A DNA stretch of 64,000 nucleotides from Lycorma delicatula. Taxonomy: Eukaryota; Arthropoda; Insecta; Hemiptera; Fulgoridae. The stretch spans positions 55,259,959 to 55,323,958 of the forward strand of contig NC_134456.1 of NCBI RefSeq assembly GCF_047948215.1, read 5' to 3'. The notes below the pieces were generated by a model that did no database searches, had not been told where the DNA came from, and was given only the letters and a program-made list of their open reading frames with translations. The position numbers and the translations under genes were made by a program. Below, piece by piece: positions 34,490 to 46,500 of this stretch; position 1 is the first letter of the stretch; every line of letters begins with the position of its first letter.

Positions 34490-34760
34490 CTCCGGTATTT
34501 ACCGTTCAGATAATACTTCACAGGATGAATCAGGATGATATGTATAAAGTGTAGTCTTGTACAGTCTCAGTTCGACCATTCCTGAGATGTGCGGTTAATT
34601 GAAACCCAACCACCAAAGAACACCGGTATCCACGATCTAGTATTCATATCCGTGTAAAAATAAGTGACTTTACTAGGACTTGAACGCTGAATCTCTCAAC
34701 TTCCAAATCAGCTGATTTGGGAAGACGCGTTCACTACAAGTCCAACCCGGTAGGTTGAGA
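34490..34760 (-). mobile_element. Full-length tRNA-derived SINE (head type 1, tail variant a)
   Basis: On the minus strand the element starts at CTACCGGGTTGGACTTG with an A-box-like TTGTAGTGAACG (about 34728-34739) and a B box GCGTTCAAGTCC (34676-34687). The body (CACGGATATGAATACTAGATC, CGGTGTTCTTTGGTGGTTG, GACTGTACAAGACT) follows, and the tail is ATTATCTGAACGGTAAATACCGGAGG before the A-rich end. At ~270 bp it is the most complete SINE here. Transcription would be by RNA polymerase III, and mobilisation by a LINE enzyme. Fragments of the same type lie at 1197-1352 and 51479-51530. Confidence 0.8.
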
Positions 34761-34782
34761 TAACGAGTTTAATCTGTTCATA

Positions 34783-35296
34783 CCGTAAGTAGCACAGGCG
34801 AAACGAGCTTTCAGTCAGAAATACAATTTGTTTACATCAAAAATTAATTTAAATGTCAGGAAAAGATTTTTGAAAGTATATGTTTGCAGCGTCGCTTTAT
34901 ATGGAAGTGAAACTTGGACGATCGGAGTACCTGAGAAGCAAAGATAAGAAGCTTTTGAAATGCGGTGCTATAAGAGAATGTTAAAAATCAGGTGGGTGGA
35001 TGAAGTGACAAATGAAGAGGTGTTGCGGCAAATCGATGTAGAAAGAAGCATTTGGAAAAATGTAGTTAAAAGAAGAGACAGACTTATAGGCCACATATTA
35101 AGGCATCCTGGAATAGTCGCTTTAATATTAGCGGGTCAGGTAGAAGGAAACAATTGTGCAGGCAGGCAAGTTTGGAATATGTAAAACAATTTGTTAGGGA
35201 TGTAGAATGTAGGGGGTATATCGAAATGAAACGACTAGCACTAGATAAGGAATCTTGGAGAGCTTCATCAAACCAGTCAAATGACTGAAGACTATA
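34783..35296 (+). mobile_element. 5'-truncated copy of the RTE-like LINE (3' ~510 bp)
   Basis: Matches the LINE at 60733-63475 from the TAGCACAAGC-type region through VYVCSVALYGSETW and the C-terminal GHILRHPGIVAL segment to the 3' end CTGAAGAC. The frame is broken by small indels (one at ~35168 ends the long frame at 35184). It lies about 20 bp from the 5' end of the SINE at 34490-34760. No RT domain remains. Confidence 0.85.
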
Positions 35297-35559
35297 AAAA
35301 AAAAAATTGTAAGGTGAAACTACAGTCTGTACTAGTAACACTCACTACTGCCATCTGTCGTTTTATTAACAAATAAAATGTTAATTTTTTTCTTTCAGGC
35401 TAATCGTATACGTTCATGACATATCTCGGTTAACCTTTTTTTTAATATGTAAAAAAAAAATAACGACACTCAATCATTTAAATTTAAATTAAACAGGAAA
35501 CTTTCCTTGTCGTATCTAGATTACCATTCCGCAAAAGAGATTTTATTTCTTACTGTTGG
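35297..35559. other. AT-rich intergenic DNA
   Basis: Nothing recognised. Confidence 0.4.
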
Positions 35560-36125
35560 GTGAAGAGGGTAATAATCGTCAAATTTTGTCTGCAGGAGAT
35601 GGAGATTAATCGTACCAAAATGTTGATCGACGCATTTACTGTGAGTAAAGTTTTGCCCACAATATTACAAACAATCCCTTGTAATCGGGGAGCTCGGTGA
35701 AAACTTGTTCTCACGTCAAAATCATAATATCCGAGGATATACCTCAGCAATGAGTTTAAGCTGTATCTGCCGTGAACCTAAAGAATGTTTTCTGGTCGCT
35801 GTACAGGACAGAAGTGCAGAAACGTTACTGCCTCTCATAGCAAATTATAACCGGCCGGAACGGTAATTTTCTCAGACGAGTGGCTCGCATTTGAAACCTA
35901 CCGAATAATTATAACCATCAAACGGTCAATCACTCGGAAAATTTAGTTTACCAGAAAAGAGGGGCTCGTGCTTAAACGACAGAAATTGCTTGGAGATGGG
36001 TAAAACAACGGAATAAAACAAACACCTTGTAGAACACTGCTTGAATCGTATCCCGTTTCAGTTTATTCGACGCCAGTGCTACCAAGATCGCGATTTTTTT
36101 CAACGAATCCTAAGAGATATTGCCG
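35560..36125 (+). pseudogene. Merlin-type (ISXO2-like) DDE transposase relic
   Basis: Reading across frameshifts, the plus strand gives MEINRTKM (family EIDETKF, with the first catalytic Asp now Asn, codon near 35607), CICREPKECFLVAVQDRSAETLLPLI, VIFSDEWLAFET (second catalytic Asp kept) and HQTVNHSENLV, then EIAWRWVKQRNK (catalytic Glu region kept). This is the ISXO2-like DDE domain found in eukaryotic Merlin transposons and bacterial IS1016-type elements. At least three frameshifts and several stops make it inactive. The HTH/zinc N-terminus and terminal repeats were not found. Shadow frames on the opposite strand are not genes. Confidence 0.75.
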
Positions 36126-36780
36126 CTTATTGACATTCACAATGATAAATAAGGGGAGTTTTTAATTTTTTTTTTCTGTTAAGTACATGGCAATTTAATA
36201 TAATAATATTACGTAATTACTCAAAACAAACGTATTTTGACACTTAACGGAAATTATACAAAACTGGTACGAAATTAATCGACATATTCTTTTCAAATAA
36301 AAATAGGTATAAAAAAAAAAAAAAGGTGATATCATTTCTTCTTTTCCATTAAAATTAAACATACTGTTCATAAAGTTACTCAAATTTAAAATAGGACGAT
36401 GATTATCCAAACCCCAATTTTTCGGACGATTAACTACCCGGATTGTTTACATCTGCATTGGACAGAAAAAATAGTTACACTATGTAAAAAAAATTAAATT
36501 ACTATTCAAATAACGCTTTTCTTTTACCGAAATTCTATGATCTTTTATTTTTACTGGGTTTTTAAATGAATTTTTTGTAATTCTTATCGCATGAAACGTA
36601 GTACATTTAGGCCTATATTAAAGTAATTAAAATTAATTTCTGAAAATATTAATGGAAACTGGTCAAATTAACTGGTCAAGCGTGTGATGTAATTATGATA
36701 GTTGTTTTAATTCTGCTGCGCACATACATTAGATCAAAAGAAATGACATCATTATTACATTCTTTGCCAGATTTTTTTAA
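36126..36780. other. AT-rich intergenic DNA
   Basis: Nothing recognised. Confidence 0.45.
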
Positions 36781-37189
36781 AAGAAATAGTGTTTTTAAAG
36801 GTAAGTTTTTATTACTGACTGTCACTAAGTTTTATTCTATCTATTAAACAACAAACAAATCCAGTTTTGTAGAAGATAGAATTTTTGTAAATTTTGATGC
36901 TTTTTTCAGCAAGTTTCTATAATTGGGAGACCTTTTACAATAGGCGGCAACATTTCTGTTTTTGTTGGAAGTTGTGTAAACGCGCCACGATATGGGATGG
37001 AATGACATCGTAGCCGCATGGCGTGACATTACCGCCGCCACCACGCAGTAATTAATTATTTATAATATTCCATTCCTCAGAAATCATACATGCGAGTTGA
37101 ATCCTTCATTGATTGTTGTCATATGTTTATTTTTGCATAGTGTACGATGATTATTATTGATCATGTATTCTGCGACGTAGAGCTCCGTG
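36781..37189 (-). other. Likely 3' flank of the DUF4817-type element
   Basis: GC-richer patch at 36940-37040 (CCGCCGCCACCACGC) lies downstream, in minus-strand sense, of the transposase relic. No terminal repeat could be matched. Confidence 0.25.
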
Positions 37190-38150
37190 AATTGCCTGCG
37201 GTTGCTTATCTATTTCCTGAATGTGTTCGGTAATTTTTGTCTTCAATTACTGCAGGATGTATGGATTGCTCCAATAAAAATTTTCTTTAAAATTACCCAC
37301 AGAAAGAAGAAGTCTGAACTAGTTAGATCAGGAGATGTTCGTGACCACAATCGTTTAGAAATCATTCTTCTAACGAAAAAACCTGTAGTATCTCCATAGT
37401 AGAGCAACCTCTATGATAAGTGGCGCTGTCCTGTTACAACTAGCAGTCACACTCATCCTCTTGTAGTAACCCTATGAATAGTTGATTAATTTGTCTATGG
37501 ACGGAAGCATCCTCAGTTTTTCCAAAAAACAAGGGTTCTATTATTCATCGCCTTAAAACCGCACACCATACGCCAATTTTTTTGTGGGTGGGGGAGATTC
37601 AAAGAAATTTGTGGGCTTTCAGTATTCCATGTTCGGTAGTTCTGACTATTAACATACCCACCAAGATGAAACCACTCTTAATCTGTGAAAAACACTTGAT
37701 CTAAAACCCCAGTGTTACCTCTGACAAAGTTCCTGAACCGTTGACGATAATGAATCCTTTTAGCATAATCAACATTAGTTAGCTCATGGATAATCTGTAT
37801 TCGATACGAATAACATTTCAACATACTCCTCGCTGCAGTGTGACTGAACCTAGTGAAATGTACTTTTCCTGACTTAGTCTTCGTAAAAAATTTATGAGGA
37901 GATCTTAATTAACTGCAGCATTAATGTCCTGTACGACCTGTACAATTAAAAGGCTGACCTGTGTCGGCATGTTTCTGATCTAACAGCAAACCTGTTTCGT
38001 GAAATATTTTAATTAATTTCTGAGTAAGATTTTTCACTTGCGCTTCCTTTTTTAATCTCTTCCTGAAATTTCGCCGACATACAACATGAGATTTCGTCTC
38101 TAAGTAAGTTTTCATCACGAATATACGTTCTTCAACAGTAACCGCGTTTT
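37190..38150 (-). pseudogene. DUF4817-type Tc1/mariner-like transposase relic
   Basis: The N-terminal DNA-binding domain is at 37921-38118 (MKTYLETKSHVVCRRNFRKRL, IKIFHETGLLLDQKH). After gaps comes the DDE core: VFFTD (catalytic Asp) followed by a stop where Glu is expected, then EWFHLGGYVNSQNY (about 37660-37705) and GVWCAVL. The C-terminal SPDLTSSDFFFLW is at about 37300. Several frameshifts and stops make it inactive. The order and spacing match full-length insect DUF4817 transposases of roughly 350 residues. The 3' part probably continues to about 36840 as non-coding element sequence. Confidence 0.75.
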
Positions 38151-39530
38151 AACAAACGAAATATGATTACGCAATCTTGTTTAAATTCCACAGAGATTGG
38201 CAATACTCAAATGTGCAGGCAATAAACAGTCCTTCTCACTCCAGCTCCAATCATAACAATATCTAATAATTATTTTATACATCTCACATCAATATATGCA
38301 TTTTAACAAATATATGCATTCAGTTTCTAAGAGATGAGGCCTCTTTTAACATTCTGTAATCTTATAAGTAACTCTCAAATAGCTACCTAATAGCAAAAAA
38401 TAAAGAAATAGAATTTAACTAATCCTCTTACCTTCATTCAATTTTTAGATATGAGATTACTACTTGGAATATAATGTAGGTCACTTTTGAAAAAAGTTGT
38501 AAATAGTCTTAAATGACTGCCATTTTAGTTACATACCTAACATAATAGTAAGGTGTATGTAAACGGTTACGTAGCCCTTAGTAGCTTGAAGTAAAATTTT
38601 TTTTCATTGCTTCTTAAAATATCCATTTAAAATTTTTGATTTGCTCACCTATGCGAGTCCCTGTTGGCTTTTAAGTGTGATGGTCTCATACAGAAAAATA
38701 GATCGTTTTGAGAAAGGAGAATTTGCTAAATTGTACTTTTTCTCAGTTGAAAAAGTTTCTTTTAAACATTTTCATACTTTATTCTCATTTATGAATGTGT
38801 GTGTGTGTGAATTTATATATATATACATACTAGCTTCCTGTCTCAGCTCGCGGTAAATAGTTAAATAGTTACTTGCGTTTCCCGTAGTGGTCAATATTTT
38901 TGTTTTATATTCATTAGTCAGGTAATTGGAGGCAGGTACAGCCAGTCACAAATACAGTAATGGTCACAGTGGCTGTATTCGTTGAGCCACAGCGCCGTAT
39001 ACTTTCACATCCCTAAAAAAAAAACCGAAACTGGTTTTTAAATATTTATCTGAAGAGTATTTGCAAGCCCAGATCTACTGATTATCTCGTTTACTGTAGT
39101 CGGGATTGGGAAAATTTACAATCGTTTTTCAAAAATTTTTTTACCTTTCTTCATTCCCTTTCAAGGACGAATTGCAAAAATCAAGAAATCGGTTTATTGA
39201 CATGAAAATTATTCTCACCAAAAATCAGGTTGATTTCTACATTTGTTACAATGAAATTAAAAAAAATTACAGGTTTAAAAAACAATTTTAACCTTCGAAA
39301 ACTCGGAATGGAACTCAAAAAATCTAGAAATTGATTTTAGATGTTCATAATCAATCAGTTCAAACCCAGCTCACACAGAAATAGACACTCACAGTTCACA
39401 ATACATTAATTCAACTCATTAAAGTTTTCGCTTTAATGAAGTGAATTTAAAAAACCCTCTTCCTCTTTTACACACACATACACACACACATATATAAATA
39501 TATATATATGTGTATATATATATATGTGTA

Positions 39531-39569
<39 letters not shown>

Positions 39570-39906
39570 TTTTTTAATTTGTTTATATTTTTTACTTCTA
39601 AAATATATTAATTTTATTTTTTTTAAGTTAGGACAACAATGAAGCAAGCAAATATCATTTCTTCTTCTTTATTTTTATTTTCTCTCAATATATATTCTTT
39701 CATCCTTTCCGCGTGTTTTTATCTTTCTTTTTTCCGGCCATTTCATTTTTGTGTAATTCTTTACTTTCCTCGCCGTTATACGTACCCATGGTTGCTCTTT
39801 TTTTTCCAGAGTTTAATGAATGTTTGTTTATTTACTCTCTGTTAATCCATTCTGTGTAAATATGGCCCAGGTATCTCAGTATCCTTTTTCTTACCGCTCT
39901 TTAACA
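38151..39906. other. AT-rich DNA with microsatellites
   Basis: 38830-38860 (ACTAGCTTCCTGTCTCAGCTCGCGG) resembles the start of the repeat at 56043, suggesting a fragment. A long mixed (TA)/(TG) tract lies at 39470-39568. No gene. Confidence 0.45.
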
Positions 39907-39990
39907 GAGCCCAGTCGGTAAGGTATAACGTTTCACCTCTATGGTATCGTTCTCATTACTGTGGCGGATTGGCTGGGTTTGAACCTTTTA
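39907..39990 (+). mobile_element. tRNA-like SINE head with A and B boxes
   Basis: GAGCCCAGTCGG (39907-39918) fits the pol III A box except its first base, and GGTTTGAACC (39976-39985) fits the B box, with spacing of about 57 nt as in tRNA-derived SINEs. There is no tRNA cloverleaf and no clear tail. Confidence 0.45.
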
Positions 39991-40260
39991 AGAAGTTCTT
40001 TATATTATAGATTTCTTTGATCAGGCAACGTACAGGCGGCGCAACGAATATTCATGTTTACGGCAGCGACAGCCGCAGTTCCGATTATTCTACTCGTGCC
40101 ATGCTTTTAGCATAATATTTGCTTCATTACCTAACAACGAATAGGCCTTCTTAAGATGTGTTGTGTTGTTATTATTGGATCGCAGAACACAATTTTTTTA
40201 TATTTTAATCACCTCAATGTTAATATTTCGAACATTATTACATTTTTAATTTTAATTTAA

Positions 40261-40298
<38 letters not shown>

Positions 40299-40609
40299 TT
40301 TTTTATGTCAAATTTAATTTCCTAACTGAAACCTTTTAATTAATATCCGACCATTTTCTTCGAAAGAAATTATTATTATGCATTTTTCAAAATGGAAAAC
40401 GTGCTAAGAATTACAAAAGCGCAGCGCTTATGTGAAGCGGGAAATTGTGAAATAGAGAGCCTACTCTTAAAAGGTATAATATCAAAATCATTTTGATTCG
40501 CAATAAAATAAATCATTCTATTTTCAAACAGATATTGAAAAGTAAATGCAAGATAATGATTACAAACAGTAAATAATGGAATAATAAATTACAGCAGAAA
40601 TTAATTATT
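39991..40609. other. AT-rich intergenic DNA with (TA)n
   Basis: (TA)15 at 40266-40296; nothing else recognised. Confidence 0.45.
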
Positions 40610-40610
40610 T

Positions 40611-41420
40611 TTAAATGGTAGAACAAAACAAAACTATTTTAATAATAAAACGATGAACGCCATCCACTTTGCAAGAATTATTAGAATTTACGATGTTACT
40701 GTCATCAGAATCATCATCGTAATCATCGATGTCACTTTCATTATCTTCTAGTAAAAAAATAATAAATGATTCAATAGCATTGTCAAAAATGCGTCCTTGT
40801 GGCATAAATTCAGCTTCTGTTTCCTTAACTTTATTAAAATACAGCTTCCCGTTTTTTTTTCTTTCAAACCCGCCACTTTATTTTCACATAGCTTTTGAAT
40901 ATCTTTGATATCAAAAGTTACAGTATGATTTGTTACGTCCGTTAACTTATGACCATCTCGATAGGATTTAAATTTGAGTGGCATGGAGGTATTTGGAGAA
41001 CATCATGCCCATTATTTTTGTAAAAGTTCGTCAAACGCATAAACAGAAACGTTTTCTGTTTGCTTTTACCAGATTGTACAATTGTTGTTTCAGAAATCAA
41101 ACGGCAGGAATGAATGAAGAACATAATGCTTCTGAAACCGATTATCATATCTTCTTTTATAAATTGGAAATCTGAAATTTTTCTAAAACGGCCTTGCGAC
41201 AGGGTGTGTTGTAAAAAATTACAACACAATTATTGGGAAGGTTGGAATTAACAATTCTTCTGTCCATTTTAAGTAATTTTCCGCTTTTATTTGACCTCTG
41301 TAATTACCACTTTTTAAACTTGCTTGCCAAATTAGTAAGGCGTTTGGTATAAAATCCATTTCTCCTCCGACACGCACTATAATAAATTTGCTGCCTTTCG
41401 AAACAGTAACTTTTATCCAT
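40611..41420 (-). pseudogene. Tc1-like (IS630-type) transposase relic, C-terminal half
   Basis: On the minus strand, in shifting frames: KFIIVRVGGEMDFIPNALLIW, then GNYRGQIKAENYLKWTEELLIP (about 41240-41380), NTLSQGRF, and YKNNGHDVLQIPPCHSNLNPIEMV (about 40945-41020), where N-P-I-E carries the last catalytic Glu. An acidic tail (DNESDIDDYDDDSDDS, about 40690-40745) closes the protein, as in insect relatives. It catalyses cut-and-paste transposition in intact members. Frameshifts separate the blocks, the N-terminal HTH is absent, and terminal repeats were not identified. Confidence 0.75.
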
Positions 41421-42439
41421 CACCTGAATCAAAACACTACGATGTAGTGAGAGAAAGATTTTTCGAGATATATTCTCGGCCTATTTTCGGTTCTAACATT
41501 TTTACGGTAGTCACGATACTGAATACGCTTAAATCTTATGTCATGTCGCTCTGAGAACTATTCCGACATTTTCGACTTTTTTTCAAATAAGTCTCTATTC
41601 CCGAATAACCAATGGCATCTTTAATCGCTAACCTTATCTTTTTCACCGTCGGCAGTTGTTTGTGAATTTTGTGAAATTTTTTTTGGTCCGTCCCGCCACA
41701 CACTTGAATGATTCTGAGAAAGGTGATTGACTCATTTCCTGAGTTATAATGCTTGGCTTGTACGTATTATTTTTACAATAACTAAAATCACGATAGCTTA
41801 TAAACTGTAGTTATATACCTTACTTAGGCCTTTAGGCCAGATCTGTGCCAATTCGGCTTGGACAAGCTATAATTTGTGTATAGGTATGAATATGAAACAT
41901 TTGTGTGCTTTTGAAGACAAAAATTAATGTTAGTCATCAACTTAGATAATCGGGATGGACTTTAAATACAAATGATCTTGTATTTACGCATACAGTTGAA
42001 ATAGTAAAGTTTGATAGAAAAAGCATAATCAAATGAAATTTTCTTTAAAATATTACATTCGTATGGTTGTGATTAAATTTTGGCTGTATAAAGAGAAAAT
42101 TTACCGAGATAGTTCTGCGTTTAACCATCATTTTTACTCGATAATTTTTACTAAGTTATGTTCCTATACCGTAGATTGAAGGTATAACGAAGTAAAAATT
42201 TAAAACTCTTCTTTTTAAAAATTTTTAAATACTACCCATATATAGACGACCCATATAATAATTGGGCAAAATTTGTAGAAAATAGGTTCGGTCTATCCTG
42301 AGATATAAGGTCAAAAGCGGTGCAAAACACACATATATTAGCAAAACATTTGACACCCAATTTTTGGGACATCATATTTTGTCATGCAAGTCTGTCACAA
42401 GGAGAGCCATGCAGTATTTGTCCCTTACAAGAGCCATCA
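41421..42439. other. AT-rich DNA
   Basis: 41421-41720 may hold decayed upstream coding sequence of the Tc1-like element, but I cannot read it. The remainder is featureless. Confidence 0.35.
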
Positions 42440-42844
42440 ACTTTTTTTACTACTTTCACTGGATCTATAAAAAATATAACATTAGAGCTTTTTTATTACA
42501 TACGATCTAAATAAAATATTTTTATTTTTTATTAATAAAAATTAAAACAATAATTAATAAAGCAGTGTTTAATTCGTAACACAGCAACCTCATGTAATTT
42601 AAATATTTAATTCTATTCAAATATCTAATAAAAGTGCATGGGTCGGTTAAAAACTGTCGGTTAAAAAAGTCGGGTAAAAACTAAAATAATAACAAATTAC
42701 ATAAATTAAAAAAAATAATTTTATAATAAGTAAAGAAAACAAAAGCTTCAAATAAGGTAAAGGCGTGATACAGAAGACCTGGAAAAGACAAGTGGTACAC
42801 ATTTACAACATTTATAATGGGTGTTTGTTTTAGAGTGATAGAAT

Positions 42845-43530
42845 TTTGAATTGAAATAAAACACATAAAAAGGTAAGTTTGAAAACAATTTTGTTTTTAT
42901 CAAAGATAATTTTTCCGTTTATTTTTGAAAATAATTTCAACCACGATTAACTTAGATCAACAGGACTAGACAATTCCAATTTTGAACCAATTTAAATGTA
43001 ATTCGGGACCTATGTTGTTAATAACAAGAGTTATGTTTCCTTCCAAAGCGTGAATTGTTGTTGGTTTATCAGCATAAACAAAGAGCAAAACATCCCCAAA
43101 GAAAATAATCTACTGGTGTTAAGTCACATGATCTTGGAGGACAATTCACTAGAATATTACGTCAAATAATTCGATCGCAAAATTGATTAAATGAATGGAA
43201 TAATTTGGTAGCAGGATGTGGTTTAGATACTTCCGATCTTCTTGAACTATCACTGACAATACCGATATTTTCGTCTGTACTTACAGGTCTTGTTGGTTTT
43301 TCATGAAGTAGAATTAATGTTTTTCAAAAATTATCAACATTCGGACGAATAAGTTGCTCTGAAGGACGATAAGGTGCACCATAAAAATTACTAAATACTC
43401 TACAAGTTTGGCTAACAGAACATTGATTTTTTTAATTATAAATGGTGTAATTAGAAACATATAATATTTGTTGCGGCCTCATTTTCTCCATGCTAATTTT
43501 CCAATGCTCATTATTACGAAAATTCATGAA
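42845..43530 (-). pseudogene. DUF4817-type transposase relic (composite copy 2)
   Basis: Minus-strand reading gives EHWKISMEKMRPQQILY, YGAPYRPSEQLIRPNVDNF (DUF4817-like HTH), RPVSTDENIGIVSDSSRRSE (linker of the family) and then jumps to NCPPRSCDLTPVDYFLWG. The catalytic centre between linker and C-terminus is missing, as in copy 1. This copy keeps about 150 bp of N-terminal region that copy 1 has lost, so it is the more informative of the two. Multiple stops. Confidence 0.7.
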
Positions 43531-46500
43531 TAAAGAAGTGAACAATAACACAGATATGGATAAATGACATGTTTATTCTAGGGTGGAGATAAGAGTGGTG
43601 GTGAAGAGGGCCCCCACCTCAAAAACTTTACAATAATTCTAAATCAAGAAGTGAACAGTCACACAGAAACGGATGAATAACATGGTTATTCTGGGGTGGT
43701 GATAAAGTGAGGTAGGGAGTAGGGCCCCCACCTCTAAAAATTTCCAATAATTCATAAATCAAGAAGTGAACAGTCACACAGAAACGGATGAATAACATGG
43801 TTATTCTGGGGTGATGATAAAGTGACGTGGGGAGGAGGGCCCCCACCTCTAAAAATTTCCAATAATTCATAAATCAAGAAGTGAACAGTCACACAGAAAC
43901 GGATGAATAACATGGTTATTCTGGGGTGGCGATAAAGTGAGGTGGGGAGGAGGGCCCCCACGTCTAAAAATTTCCAATAATTCATAAATCAAGAAGTGAA
44001 GTCGCACAGAAACGGATGAACAACATGGTTATTCTGGGGTGGTGATAAAGTGAGGTGAGGAGGAGGGCCCCCACCTCTAAAAATTTCCAATAATTCATAA
44101 ATAAAGAAGTGAAGTCACACAGAAACGGATGAATAACATGGTTATTCTGGGGTGGCGATAAAGTGAGGTGGGGAGGAGGGCCCCCACCTCTAAAAATTTC
44201 CAATAATTCATAAATCAAGAAGTGAAGTCACACAGAAACGGATGAATAACATGGTTATTCTGGGGTGGTGATAAAGTGAGGTGGGGAGGAGGGCCCCCAC
44301 TATAAAAATTTCCAATAATTAATAAATCAAGAAGTGAAGTCACACAGAAACGGATGAATAACATGGTTATTCTGGGGTGATGATAAAGTGAGGTGGGGAG
44401 GAGGGCTACCAATTCTAAAAATTTCCAATAATTCATAAATCAAGAAGTGAAGTCACACAGAAACGGATGAATAACATGGTTATTCTGGGGTGGCGATAAA
44501 GTGAGGTGGGGAGGAGGGCCCCCACCTCTAAAAATTTCCAATAATTCATAAATCAAGAAGTGAAGTCACACAGAAACGGATGAATAACATGGTTATTCTG
44601 GGGTGGCGATAAAGTGAGGTGGGGAGAAGGGCCCCCACCTCTAAAAATTTCCAATAATTCATAAATCAAGAAGTGAAGTCACACAGAAACAGATGAATAA
44701 CATGGTTATTCTGGGGTGGCGATAAAGTGTGGTGGGGAGAAGGGCCCCCACCTCTAAAAATTTCCAATAATTCACAAATCAAGAAGTGAAGTCACACAAA
44801 AACGGATGAATAACATGGTTATTCTGGGGTGGTGATAAAGTGAGGTGGGGAGGAGGGTCCCCACCTCTAAAAATTTCCAATAATTCACAAATCAAGAAGT
44901 GAAGTCACACAGAAACGGATGAATAACATGGTTATTCTGGGGTGGTGATAAAGTGAGGTGGGGAGGAGGGCCCCCACCTCTAAAAATTTCCAATAATTCA
45001 TAAATCAAGAAGTGAAGTCACACAGAAACGGATGAATAACATGGTTATTCTGGGGTGGTGATAAAGTGAGGTGGGGAGGAGGGCCCCCACCTCTAAAAAT
45101 TTCCAATAATTCATAAATAAAGAAGTGAAGTCACACAGAAACGGATGAATAACATGGTTATTCTGGGATGGTGATAAAGTGAGGTGGGGAGGAGGGCCCC
45201 CACCTCTAAAAATTTCCAATAATTCATAAATCAAGAAGTGAAGTCACACAGAAACGGATGAATAACATGGTTATTCTGGGGTGGCGATAAAGTGTGGTGG
45301 GGAGGAGGGCCCCCACCTCTATAAATTTCCAATAATTCATAAATCAAGAAGTGAAGTCACACAGAAACGAATGAATAACATGGTTATTCTGGGGTGGCGA
45401 TAAAGTGTGGTGGGGAGGAGGGCCCTCACCTCTAAAAATTTCCAATAATTCATAAATCAAGAAGTGAAGTCACACAGAAACGGATGAATAACATGGCTAT
45501 TCTGGGGTGGTGATAAAGTGAGGTGGGGAGGAGGGCCCCCACCTCTAAAAATTTCCAATAATTCATAAATCAAGAAGTGAAGTCACACAGAAACGGATGA
45601 ACAACATGGTTATTCTGGGGTTGTGATAAAGTGAGGTGGGGAGGAGGGCCCCCACCTCTAAAAATTTCCAATAATTCATAAATAAAGAAGTGAAGTCACA
45701 CAGAAACGGATGGATAACATGGTTATTCTGGGGTGGTGATAAAGTGAGGTGGGGAGGAGGGCCCCCACCACTAAAAATTTCCAATAATTCATAAATCAAG
45801 AAGTGAAGTCACACAGAAACGGATGAATAACATGGTTATTCTGGGGTGGTGATAAAGTGAGGTGGGGAGGAGGGCCCCCACCTCTAAAAATTTCCAATAA
45901 TTCATAAATCAAGAAGAGAAGTCACACAGAAACGGATGAATAACATGGTTATTCTGGGGTGGCGATAAAGTGAGGTGGGGAGGAGGGCCCCCACCTCTAA
46001 AAATTTCCAATAATTCATAAATCAAGAAGTGAAGTCACACAGAAACGGATGAATAACATGGTTATTCTGGGGTGGCGATAAAGTGTGGTGGGGAGAAGGG
46101 CCCCCACCTCTAAAAATTTCCAATAATTCATAAATCAAGAAGTGAAGTCACACAAAAACGGATGAATAACATGGTTATTCTGGGGTGGCGATAAAGTGAG
46201 GTGGTGAGGAGGGTCCCCACCTCTAAAAATTTCCAATAATTCATAAATCAAGAAGTGAAGTCACACAGAAACGGATGAATAACATGGTTATTCTGGGGTG
46301 GTGATAAAGTGAGGTGGGGAGGAGGGCCCCCACCTCTAAAAATTTCCAATAATTCATAAATCAAGAAGTGAAGTCACACAGAAACGAATGAATAACATGG
46401 TTATTCTGGGGTGGCGATAAAGTGAGGTGGGGAGGAGGGCCCCCACCTCTAAAAATTTCCAATAATTCATAAATAAAGAAGTGAAGTCACACAGAAACGG

